From JAVVFH01 sp032250585 (GTDB lineage Bacteria; Pseudomonadota; Gammaproteobacteria; Xanthomonadales; SZUA-36): a stretch of 5,772 nucleotides of DNA. Where the stretch lies: contig JAVVFH010000225.1 of the NCBI GenBank assembly GCA_032250585.1, forward strand, positions 1-5,772, in the 5' to 3' direction. Positions 1 through 5,059 of this stretch are shown here, piece by piece. Positions within the stretch are counted from its first letter, which is position 1, and the number at the start of each line of letters is the position of its first letter. The notes under the pieces were generated by a model. It worked only from the letters and a program-made list of their open reading frames with translations. It did not search any database and was not told the DNA's origin. The position numbers were made by a program, and so were the translations under genes.

Positions 1-716
1 GCTTTCCAGCGCAGGGTCATCAGTTTCGATTCGAGTTCGCGCCGGTCCTGCTTGAGCTTGCGATAGCGGGTGGCCGCGTTGGCCTGGCGTTTGAGCCGCG
101 CCAGGTGCTTGCCGACTTCCTCGCGCAGGTCCGAAAGGCGCGCAAGGTTGTCGCGGGTGTGCTGGATGCGCCGCTCGGTCTCCCGGCGTCGTTCTTTGTA
201 CCTGGAAATGCCCGCGGCTTCCTCGAGGTGGCCGCGGATCTCCTCCGGCTTGGCCTCGACCACTTCGGAAATCATGCCTTGCTCGATGATCGAGTAACTG
301 CGCGAGCCCAGCCCCGTGCCGAGGAACAGGTCGCGCACGTCCTTGCGCCGGCAGCGAGTGCCGTTCAGGAAGTAAAGCGAAACGCCATCCCGGGAAACCT
401 GGCGTTTGAGCGAAATCTCATTGTAGCGGGCAAACTGGCCGCCCACCCGGCCGTCGGAATTGTCGAACAGCAGTTCGACCGTAGCCGTGCCGACCGGTTT
501 GCGGGTCGAGGAACCGGAAAATATGACGTCGGCCATCGATTCGCCGCGCAGCACCTTCGCGGAACCCTCGCCCATGACCCAGCGCACCGCGTCGATGATG
601 TTGGATTTGCCGCAGCCGTTGGGCCCGACGATACCGGTCAGGTTGGTCGGCGCGTGAAACGTCGTCGGGTCGACGAAGGACTTGAAACCGGCCATTTTGA
701 CCGCCGAAAGTCTCAT
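1..716 (-). CDS. smc: Chromosome segregation ATPase SMC, N-terminal part (runs off left edge)
   Basis: SMC is the ATPase arm of the bacterial condensin complex with ScpA and ScpB; it acts on chromosomal DNA in the cytoplasm. About 238 residues are visible of a protein usually near 1,150-1,200 residues, so only the N-terminal half of the ATPase head and the start of the coiled coil are present. Seen: opening MRLSAVKMAGFKSFVDPTTF; Walker A GPNGCGKSN at residues 31-39 (Lys37); the LRGESMADVIFSGS segment with Arg57 at about 56-69; FLNGTRCRRKDV at 117-127; Q-loop region YSIIEQGMISEVVEAKPEE at 141-159; EEAAGISRYKERRRET at 165-180, leading into a charged heptad-like region, the start of the coiled coil. 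The start is fixed by family alignment and by AAGGG on the minus strand at 728-724, 7 nt upstream. It is divergent from queF. Walker B, signature motif and hinge lie outside the window. The frame is open to the edge, so truncation is only by the window. Confidence 0.97.
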   Translation of the reverse strand, partial: MRLSAVKMAGFKSFVDPTTFHAPTNLTGIVGPNGCGKSNIIDAVRWVMGEGSAKVLRGESMADVIFSGSSTRKPVGTATVELLFDNSDGRVGGQFARYNEISLKRQVSRDGVSLYFLNGTRCRRKDVRDLFLGTGLGSRSYSIIEQGMISEVVEAKPEEIRGHLEEAAGISRYKERRRETERRIQHTRDNLARLSDLREEVGKHLARLKRQANAATRYRKLKQDRRELESKLMTLRWK

Positions 717-723
717 CCATGCA

Positions 724-728
724 CCCTT
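724..728 (-). promoter_or_regulatory. Ribosome binding site of smc
   Basis: AAGGG on the minus strand, 7 nt before the ATG at 716-714. It decides the start over the overlapping out-of-frame ATG at 720-718. Confidence 0.6.
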
Positions 729-735
729 GCGCCGG

Positions 736-759
736 GCATTGTGCGGCTTGCCGCAATGC
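736..759. repeat. Imperfect inverted repeat in the smc/queF divergent gap
   Basis: GCAT, a two-base bulge (TG), then TGCGG, loop CTTG, then CCGCA and ATGC. This gives a 9-bp stem with one bulge, centred about 32 nt upstream of the smc start. On a plus-strand transcript the apex would be G(CUUG)C, a known stable tetraloop form; on a smc transcript the loop would be CAAG. It could be an operator, a leader hairpin for smc, or chance in GC-rich DNA. No T-run follows in either direction, so it is not a convincing intrinsic terminator. Confidence 0.35.
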
Positions 760-794
760 GCGGCGATGAAGTTCTGTTCATGAAGTGGCTGGCT

Positions 795-823
795 TTGTTA
801 ATCTGATTGGCCGAACGTTGAAT
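795..823 (+). promoter_or_regulatory. Possible sigma70-type promoter of queF
   Basis: TTGTTA (795-800, 4 of 6 to the -35 consensus), a 17-bp spacer, then TTGAAT (818-823, 4 of 6 to the -10 consensus). It would start transcription near 830, leaving a leader of about 19 nt before the queF ATG. The match is weak and was found by eye. Confidence 0.25.
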
Positions 824-839
824 CTACAGGTAAATTTCC

Positions 840-843
840 GGAG
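840..843 (+). promoter_or_regulatory. Ribosome binding site of queF
   Basis: GGAG located 5 nt before the ATG at 849. Confidence 0.6.
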
Positions 844-848
844 ATACC

Positions 849-1223
849 ATGAGCACATCGCCCAGCAAGGAACTCGAAGTTTTTCCAAACCCCAAACCGT
901 CGCGGGATTATACCATCGAGATCGAATCGCCTGAATTCACCTGCCTGTGCCCGAAGACCGGCCAACCGGATTTCGCCACCATCGAACTGGAGTACATCCC
1001 TGACCGGAAGTGCGTGGAACTGAAATCCTGGAAGCTGTACCTGTGGAGTTACCGCGACGTGGGGGGGTTTCACGAGGATTTGACCAATCGTATTCTCGAC
1101 GACCTGGTCGCCGCACTGGACCCCCGCTTTGTCCGCCTGACGGCGGTGTTCAACGTGCGCGGGGGGGTCTATACCACGGTGACGGCCGAGCACCGCAAAC
1201 CGGACTGGCAAGCCGCCGGTTGA
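849..1223 (+). CDS. queF: NADPH-dependent 7-cyano-7-deazaguanine (preQ0) reductase QueF, short form
   Basis: QueF reduces the nitrile of preQ0 to the amine of preQ1 using two NADPH, the last step before the base is inserted into tRNA by Tgt for queuosine. At 124 residues it is the single-domain T-fold type (like Bacillus YkvM), not the two-domain enteric form. Seen: CPKTGQPDFA at 34-43, with Cys34 in the place of the thioimide-forming cysteine (Bacillus Cys55) and Asp41 in the place of the proton donor (Asp62); the QueF signature ELKSWKLY at 57-64, which places this protein in the nitrile reductase family rather than with GTP cyclohydrolase I; FHED at 74-77 with His75 and Glu76 matching the substrate-binding His-Glu; VRGGVYTTV near the C terminus. 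All these residues fit the Bacillus spacing. The start has GGAG 5 nt upstream. Other queuosine genes are not in the window. Oddity: two G7 runs at 1061-1067 and 1161-1167, each within Gly-Gly codons. Confidence 0.96.
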   Translation: MSTSPSKELEVFPNPKPSRDYTIEIESPEFTCLCPKTGQPDFATIELEYIPDRKCVELKSWKLYLWSYRDVGGFHEDLTNRILDDLVAALDPRFVRLTAVFNVRGGVYTTVTAEHRKPDWQAAG

Positions 1224-1232
1224 CCTGGCGTT

Positions 1233-1268
1233 GAAAAAGGCACCGGATCGAAGGATGCACTCTTTTTT
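1233..1268. terminator. Possible bidirectional terminator between queF and bolA
   Basis: The gap between convergent genes holds an A-run at 1234-1238 and a T-run at 1263-1268 flanking an imperfect hairpin: GCACC (1240-1244) pairs with GG-A-TGC (1253-1258, one bulge) around an 8-nt loop. The A/T runs extend the stem with a bulge and a mismatch. The layout (A-run, stem, T-run) is that of terminators shared by converging genes, but the GC stem is short. Confidence 0.4.
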
Positions 1269-1279
1269 CCTGTGGAAAT

Positions 1280-1570
1280 TCAGCGGCGCCGGCGGTCGAG
1301 TTCGTCGGGAGACCAGGCGTCAATGGCCAGTGCGTGGATATCGGTGCGCATCAGTTCCCCCATCGCTTTGTACACCATCCGGTGGCGCTCGATCATCGAA
1401 GTGCCGGTGAAGGCGTTGGCGACGATCAACACCCGGAAATGGCCGCGGCCGTCTTTTGCGCCTTCATGACCCTCGTGCAGATGACCTTCGTCCTGCACGC
1501 CCAGCGTATCGGGCTCGAACGCCTGCTTGAGCCGACGCTCGATTTCTCCGGCCCGCTCTTTCGGATTCAT
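1280..1570 (-). CDS. BolA-family protein
   Basis: BolA proteins are small cytoplasmic partners of monothiol glutaredoxins that share a [2Fe-2S] cluster; roles in iron-sulfur handling and stress or envelope control are known for family members. This one has 96 residues, a normal length. Seen: a histidine-rich loop GHLHEGHEGA at 29-38, the usual place of the second cluster ligand; GHFRVLIVANAFTG at 43-56; the family core ERHRMVYKAM at 61-70 with the near-invariant His63; DIHALAIDAWSPDEL at 77-91; an arginine-rich tail. The start overlaps the stop of yciI as ATGA (1570-1567), and no clear Shine-Dalgarno sequence precedes it, so translation is probably coupled to yciI. The loop resembles the BolA-like proteins of several proteobacteria more than E. 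coli IbaG. I do not assign it to BolA proper or IbaG, so no symbol is given. Confidence 0.9.
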   Translation of the reverse strand: MNPKERAGEIERRLKQAFEPDTLGVQDEGHLHEGHEGAKDGRGHFRVLIVANAFTGTSMIERHRMVYKAMGELMRTDIHALAIDAWSPDELDRRRR

Positions 1571-1869
1571 CGCGGCAGCACCCGTATAAAGGGCGAAACC
1601 TCGATCGAATCGTATACGCCCGCAGCCACGTAGGGATCGGCGTCCGCCCAGGCCCGCGCGGCTTCAAGAGAATCGAATCGGGCTACGATCAGCGAGCCCT
1701 CGAAGCCGGCCGGCCCCGGATCCGGTGCATCGATGGCCGGCCGCGGCCCGGCCAGCAACAGGCGACCCTCATCCTGCAAGGTCTGCACGCGCGCCAGGTG
1801 GGCCTCTCGTGACGACGCCCTGGCGTCCAGGCTGTCTTCGCGGTCCCTGGAATAGATGACGTACCACAT
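1567..1869 (-). CDS. yciI: YciI-family protein
   Basis: YciI proteins are small ferredoxin-like alpha/beta proteins (related to the muconolactone isomerase/EthD fold) of unknown biochemical role; a His-Asp pair in a cleft has been suggested as an active site. With the start at 1869 it has 100 residues, the family's usual length. Seen: MWYVIYSRD at the N terminus; REAHLARVQTLQDEGRLLLAGP at 21-42, holding His24 and Asp33; a DPGPAGFEGSLIVARF stretch; DSLEAARAWADADPYVAAGVY at 66-86 with Asp78. A Met five residues upstream (1884) is in frame, but GAGG at 1882-1879, 9 nt before 1869, and family alignment favour the internal Met. It is first in a two-gene unit, with its stop overlapping the bolA-like start by 4 nt. 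In related genomes yciI lies near yciB and trpH, which are absent here. Confidence 0.92.
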   Translation of the reverse strand: MWYVIYSRDREDSLDARASSREAHLARVQTLQDEGRLLLAGPRPAIDAPDPGPAGFEGSLIVARFDSLEAARAWADADPYVAAGVYDSIEVSPFIRVLPR

Positions 1870-1900
1870 AGTGACCGGCCTCATTTCAATTGTGTGAAGC

Positions 1901-1925
1901 TTACGTGCCGCCGTGCCGGACGTAA
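1901..1925. repeat. Inverted repeat in the yciI/yciO divergent gap
   Basis: TTACGT at 1901-1906 and ACGTAA at 1920-1925 are exact inverted copies; inside them CCG (1908-1910) pairs with CGG (1917-1919), with a bulged G at 1907 and a 6-nt centre. It lies 32 nt upstream of the yciI start and about 55-80 nt upstream of yciO, where an operator could serve both genes. It could also be chance. Confidence 0.35.
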
Positions 1926-1938
1926 AGATCGAAGGCAG

Positions 1939-1967
1939 TTCTCCGTGACGCCGCGTTGCCTTACAAT
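1939..1967 (+). promoter_or_regulatory. Possible promoter of the yciO-scpA-scpB-rluB run
   Basis: TACAAT at 1962-1967 matches 5 of 6 bases of the sigma70 -10 consensus. A 17-bp spacer puts TTCTCC (1939-1944, 3 of 6) at -35, which is poor. Transcription would start near 1973-1975, which suits a yciO start at 2001 better than 1980. Confidence 0.3.
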
Positions 1968-1979
1968 GAGGCCCGCCGA

Positions 1980-2615
1980 ATGCAGAGCAGCATCCCCCCG
2001 ATGACCGAACGAATCGAACTGCGCGCCCAGGGCCCCAACCCCAGGCTGATCGACCACATCGTGGCCGTGCTGGTGCGCGGCGGCCTGATCGCCTACCCGA
2101 CCGATTCGGGTTATGCCCTGGGTTGGCGGGCGGAGAACCGCAAAGCGCAGGATCGCGTGATCCGCCTGCGCCAACTGGACCCGGGCCACCGGTTCACCTA
2201 TTGCTGCCGCAGCCTCTCTGACGTCAGTGTCTACGCCACCGTCAGCAATTGGGCGCACCGACTGATCCGCCAACTGACCCCCGGTCCTTACACCTTCGTG
2301 TTGCCGGCCACCAACCGCGTGCCCCGCAACGCCCGCCAGAAGCGGCCTGCGACCATTGGCATCCGGGTGCCCGACCACCTGATCGTGCAGACCCTGCTGG
2401 AGGCCATCGACGAACCGCTGCTCAGTTCCTCGCTGGTGCTGCCCGGCATGGAAGACGAGATATTCGACACCGAGGACCTCTACGACGCGGTTCACCGGGA
2501 AGTGGATCTGTTCGTCGATGCCGGTGCCTGCCCGATGGAACCCACCACCCTGCTCGACCTGACCGGCGACCAGCCCGTGGTCCTTCGCTACGGGCAGGGC
2601 GTGGTAGAATTCTAG
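1980..2615 (+). CDS. yciO: YciO-type protein of the Sua5/YciO/YrdC family
   Basis: This family includes TsaC/Sua5, which make threonylcarbamoyl-AMP for t6A in tRNA; YciO is a separate branch whose physiological role is not settled, and E. coli YciO is not known to replace TsaC. Seen in 211 residues: GGLIAYPTDSGYALGWR at 34-50, the nucleotide-binding opening; IRLRQLDPGHRFTYCC at 61-76, which fits YciO and lacks the K-x-R-x-x-x-K-P-L pattern of TsaC; LTPGPYTFVLPAT at 99-111; TIGIRVPDH at 125-133; EPLLSSSLVLPG at 145-156; EPTTLLDL at 187-194. Length and motifs match E. coli YciO from end to end. Start choice is uncertain: 1980 has GAGG at 1968-1971 with 8 nt spacing, whereas ATG 2001 fits the E. 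coli N terminus exactly but lacks a clear ribosome site. It heads a plus-strand run and lies 69 nt before scpA. Confidence 0.93.
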   Translation: MQSSIPPMTERIELRAQGPNPRLIDHIVAVLVRGGLIAYPTDSGYALGWRAENRKAQDRVIRLRQLDPGHRFTYCCRSLSDVSVYATVSNWAHRLIRQLTPGPYTFVLPATNRVPRNARQKRPATIGIRVPDHLIVQTLLEAIDEPLLSSSLVLPGMEDEIFDTEDLYDAVHREVDLFVDAGACPMEPTTLLDLTGDQPVVLRYGQGVVEF

Positions 2616-2616
2616 C

Positions 2617-2651
2617 CCGGATAGCGCTCGATCCGGACGCACAATCCGGAC
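2617..2651. repeat. Small stem-loop and direct repeats between yciO and scpA
   Basis: CCGGAT at 2617-2622 can pair with ATCCGG at 2631-2636 (8-nt loop) or with a second ATCCGG at 2644-2649; ATCCGGAC occurs twice, at 2631-2638 and 2644-2651. The two pairings exclude each other. There is no T-run, so it is not an intrinsic terminator, and transcription probably continues into scpA. The significance is doubtful. Confidence 0.3.
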
Positions 2652-2684
2652 AGCCCCTCAGAGACAGCAGAAATCGAATCGGAA

Positions 2685-3533
2685 TTGGATCTCGTCAGCG
2701 ATCAACGCAGGACTTCGGAAAACGGCCCCGCGCAGCAGGCGGAGATGCCGTTCGCCGTCGTCCAGGGTCAGCCCTATACCCAGCTTCCGAAAGACCTCTA
2801 CATTCCGCCGGATGCGCTGGAGGTCTTCCTTGAGGCCTTCGAAGGCCCGCTCGACCTGCTGCTGTACCTGATCCGACGCCAGAATCTGGACGTGCTGGAC
2901 ATCCCGATCGCTGAAATCACCCGGCAGTACATGACCTACATGGAGTTGCTCAAGGACTTGCAGTGGGAACTGGCGGCCGAGTACCTGGTGATGGCCGCCA
3001 TCCTGGCGGAAATCAAGTCGCGCATGCTCTTGCCGCGCCCCGGCGGCGACGACGAGGAAGAGGACGACCCACGCGCGGAACTGGTGCGGCGGCTGCAGGA
3101 ATACGAACGCTTCAAGCAGGCCGCCGAGGACCTCGACAGCCTGCCGCGGCGGGGGCGGGATTTTGTGATCGCCGAAGCGCTGCTGGAAAACCACCAGGTC
3201 GTGCAGGTCCCGCCGGATGTGGATTTACAGGAGATGCTGGCCGCGCTGCGGGACGTGCTCGGGCGCGCCGAGCTCTTCACTCACCACCAGGTGCACATGG
3301 AGCCGCTGTCCGTGCGCGAACGCATGACGCGGATCATGGATTGCCTGCAGCGCAAGCCCTACATGGAGTTCCCCGAGTTCTTCAGCGCCGGCGAAGGGCG
3401 GATGGGCGTGGTGGTGACCTTTCTCGCCCTGATGGAACTGACCCGGGAAAAAGTGATTGACATCATTCAGAACGAACCCCTGGGCCGGCTTTACGTCAAG
3501 ACACTCGAAACGCCGCTGGGGGCCGTGGATTGA
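2685..3533 (+). CDS. scpA: Segregation and condensation protein A (kleisin ScpA)
   Basis: ScpA is the kleisin that bridges the two SMC heads and binds ScpB in the SMC-ScpAB complex. Seen in 282 residues: a variable N-terminal extension ending PKDLYIPPDALEVFLE; the N-terminal helical domain FEGPLDLLLYLIRRQNLD at 52-69 with DIPIAEITRQYM at 72-83, which contacts the SMC neck; ELAAEYLVMAAILAEIKSRM at 95-114; an acidic linker GDDEEEDDPRAEL at 121-133; the C-terminal winged helix, about 205-275, ending GVVVTFLALMELTREKV then PLGRLYVK, which contacts the SMC head. The extension before FEGPLDLL is typical of gammaproteobacterial ScpA. The start is uncertain: the first in-frame start is TTG 2685, without a good ribosome site; ATG 2745 (MPFAVVQGQP) has AGG 5 nt upstream and would give 262 residues. 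High GC at third positions just before 2745 mildly favours the longer form. scpB follows after 30 nt. Confidence 0.96.
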   Translation: MDLVSDQRRTSENGPAQQAEMPFAVVQGQPYTQLPKDLYIPPDALEVFLEAFEGPLDLLLYLIRRQNLDVLDIPIAEITRQYMTYMELLKDLQWELAAEYLVMAAILAEIKSRMLLPRPGGDDEEEDDPRAELVRRLQEYERFKQAAEDLDSLPRRGRDFVIAEALLENHQVVQVPPDVDLQEMLAALRDVLGRAELFTHHQVHMEPLSVRERMTRIMDCLQRKPYMEFPEFFSAGEGRMGVVVTFLALMELTREKVIDIIQNEPLGRLYVKTLETPLGAVD

Positions 3534-3552
3534 AAAGACGCAAACAGATGAC

Positions 3553-3557
3553 AGGGA
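3553..3557 (+). promoter_or_regulatory. Ribosome binding site of scpB
   Basis: AGGGA placed 6 nt before the ATG at 3564. Confidence 0.6.
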
Positions 3558-3563
3558 AAGCCC

Positions 3564-4178
3564 ATGGCACGTATCGGTGACTCGGCCCGCAGCTCGCTGA
3601 AGAGCATCCTCGAAGGCCTGTTGCTGGCCGCCGGCGAGCCCCTGGAGCCGGCCGCGATGGCCTCGGTGTTTCACGACGACGAGCGACCGGCGCCAGCGGA
3701 AATCGGCAAAGCGCTGGAGGCGCTCGAGGAAGACTACCGGGATCGCGGCATGGAACTGAAGCGGGTCGCCAGCGGCTGGCGCATTCAGGTGCGCGAGGAC
3801 GTCAACCCCTGGGTTTCCCGCCTGTGGGAGGAACGCCCGCAACGGTATTCCCGCGCCCTGCTGGAAACGCTGGCGCTGATCGCCTACCGTCAGCCGATCA
3901 CGCGCGGCGACATTGAAGAGGTGCGCGGCGTGTCGGTCAGTTCGAACATCATCCGCAACCTCCAGGAGCGCGAGTGGATTCGCGTGGTCGGGCATCGCGA
4001 CGTGCCCGGCAAGCCGGCGCTGTTTGGCACTACCAAGGTCTTCCTGGATTATTTCAACCTGACCAGCCTCGACGACTTGCCCTCGCTGGCCGAGATCCGG
4101 GACATGGACAGCATGGAGCCGGAACTCGAATTCGACCCGGCTCGAAGCGCTGACGACGGCACCGGAGACCCGAGTTGA
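3564..4178 (+). CDS. scpB: Segregation and condensation protein B (ScpB)
   Basis: ScpB is a dimeric winged-helix protein that binds the middle of ScpA and modulates the SMC ATPase during chromosome condensation. Seen in 204 residues: first winged helix LKSILEGLLLAAGEPL at 12-27 through GMELKRVASGWRIQV at 62-76; second winged helix RYSRALLETLALIAYRQPIT at 94-113, GDIEEVRGVSVSSNIIRNL at 115-133, and the family signature DVPGKPALFGTTKVFLDYFNL at 146-166; then an acidic, low-complexity tail of about 35 residues, variable in the family. The length is normal. It has a good AGGGA site. Its stop overlaps the rluB TTG start by 4 nt (TTGA, 4175-4178), so the two are probably coupled in translation. Tight linkage to scpA supports equal expression of complex partners. 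Confidence 0.96.
   Translation: MARIGDSARSSLKSILEGLLLAAGEPLEPAAMASVFHDDERPAPAEIGKALEALEEDYRDRGMELKRVASGWRIQVREDVNPWVSRLWEERPQRYSRALLETLALIAYRQPITRGDIEEVRGVSVSSNIIRNLQEREWIRVVGHRDVPGKPALFGTTKVFLDYFNLTSLDDLPSLAEIRDMDSMEPELEFDPARSADDGTGDPS
4164..4167 (+). promoter_or_regulatory. Ribosome binding site of rluB, inside scpB
   Basis: GGAG lies 7 nt before the TTG at 4175. It supports the rare start codon, which overlaps the scpB stop. Confidence 0.6.
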
Positions 4179-5059
4179 ACCGCAGTCAAGGCACCGCCAG
4201 ACCCGGTACCGAACGGTTGCAAAAAGTCATGGCCAACGCCGGCCTGGGCTCGCGCCGGGCACTGGAAAAAGTGATCCGCGAAGGCCGCGTCAGCGTCAAC
4301 AGCAAACCGGCCGTCATCGGCCAGTCCGTCGCAGAGGGCGCGCTCGTCGGCTTCAACGGCCAGCAATGGCGGGTTGTGGCCACCATGGGCCAGAACCGCA
4401 CGCTGATTTACAACAAGCCGGAAGGCGAAGTCACCTCGCGCGGTGACCCCGATGGACGTCCGACGGTGTTCGATCGGCTGCCGCGCGTCAGGAACGCGCG
4501 CTGGGTGGCGGTCGGGCGGCTGGACATCAACACCACCGGGCTGTTGCTGCTGACCACCGACGGCGAACTCGCGCACACGATGATGCATCCGTCGGGCAAG
4601 GTCGACCGGGAGTACGTCTGCCGGATTCGCGGCGAAGCCACGCCCGAGCAGCTCGAGAAACTGCGCGAGGGGGTGGAGCTGGACGACGGTCCGGCCCGCT
4701 TCAGCGACATCCAGGTGGCCGGCGGCCGGGGTGAAAACCACTGGTACCACGTGACACTGATGGAAGGCCGCAACCGCGAAGTACGGCGACTCTGGGAATC
4801 ACAGGGCTTGGCCGTCAGCCGCCTGAAACGCGTGCGTTATGGCGCAGCCTTCCTGCCCAAACGCCTGCGCATGGGCCAGTACTCCGAAATCAGCCCGAGC
4901 GAACACGCGATTCTTCGCGAGGACGTTGGCTTGCCGCCCAATGCACAGGAACTCAGCCTCGAGCCGCTCAAAGGATCCAAAGGTCCCGCGCGACCGAAAG
5001 GGTCACTCCGCCGCCAGCGCGGAAAAAAGAAAGCTGCACCGAAACCGCGCCGCAAATGA
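4175..5059 (+). CDS. rluB: 23S rRNA pseudouridine synthase RluB (RsuA family)
   Basis: RluB converts U2605 (E. coli numbering) of 23S rRNA to pseudouridine, near the peptidyl transferase centre. Seen in 294 residues: an N-terminal S4 RNA-binding domain, ERLQKVMANAGLGSRRALEK at 13-32 with GRVSVNSKPA at 37-46; the RsuA-family catalytic domain from LIYNKPEGEVTSR (77-89), GRPTVFDRLP (94-103), and motif II VGRLDINTTGLLLLTTDGEL at 113-132 with catalytic Asp117; MEGRNREVRRLWES at 196-209, the family's late motif; then a Lys/Arg/Pro-rich tail from about 265 to 294, common in RluB and likely to bind RNA. RluB is preferred over RsuA, RluE and RluF because of the S4 domain, the basic tail and linkage to scpAB, but specificity is inferred. 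The start is TTG with a strong GGAG; ATG options downstream would cut the S4 domain. The end overlaps the next gene by 4 nt (ATGA). Confidence 0.95.
   Translation: MNRSQGTARPGTERLQKVMANAGLGSRRALEKVIREGRVSVNSKPAVIGQSVAEGALVGFNGQQWRVVATMGQNRTLIYNKPEGEVTSRGDPDGRPTVFDRLPRVRNARWVAVGRLDINTTGLLLLTTDGELAHTMMHPSGKVDREYVCRIRGEATPEQLEKLREGVELDDGPARFSDIQVAGGRGENHWYHVTLMEGRNREVRRLWESQGLAVSRLKRVRYGAAFLPKRLRMGQYSEISPSEHAILREDVGLPPNAQELSLEPLKGSKGPARPKGSLRRQRGKKKAAPKPRRK

Noticed and set aside
105..806. A 233-codon plus-strand open frame opposite smc
   Set aside because: The opposite strand encodes unmistakable SMC with Walker A, Q-loop and coiled-coil start.
717..848. A preQ1 riboswitch before queF
   Set aside because: I looked for the compact H-type pseudoknot with its A-rich tail near the ribosome site and did not see it; the probable leader is also too short.
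1060..1170. A frameshift or broken queF at the G7 runs
   Set aside because: The frame is intact through both runs and the protein keeps family motifs on both sides, so the gene as given is whole.
1881..2642. A 253-codon open frame on the minus strand, antisense to yciO
   Set aside because: It covers a well-recognised gene, its translation shows no familiar motif, and long antisense frames are expected where third positions are G/C rich.
3225..3995. A 256-codon minus-strand open frame spanning the end of scpA and most of scpB
   Set aside because: It crosses two confirmed genes and their gap, with no recognisable domain; it is a by-product of codon bias.
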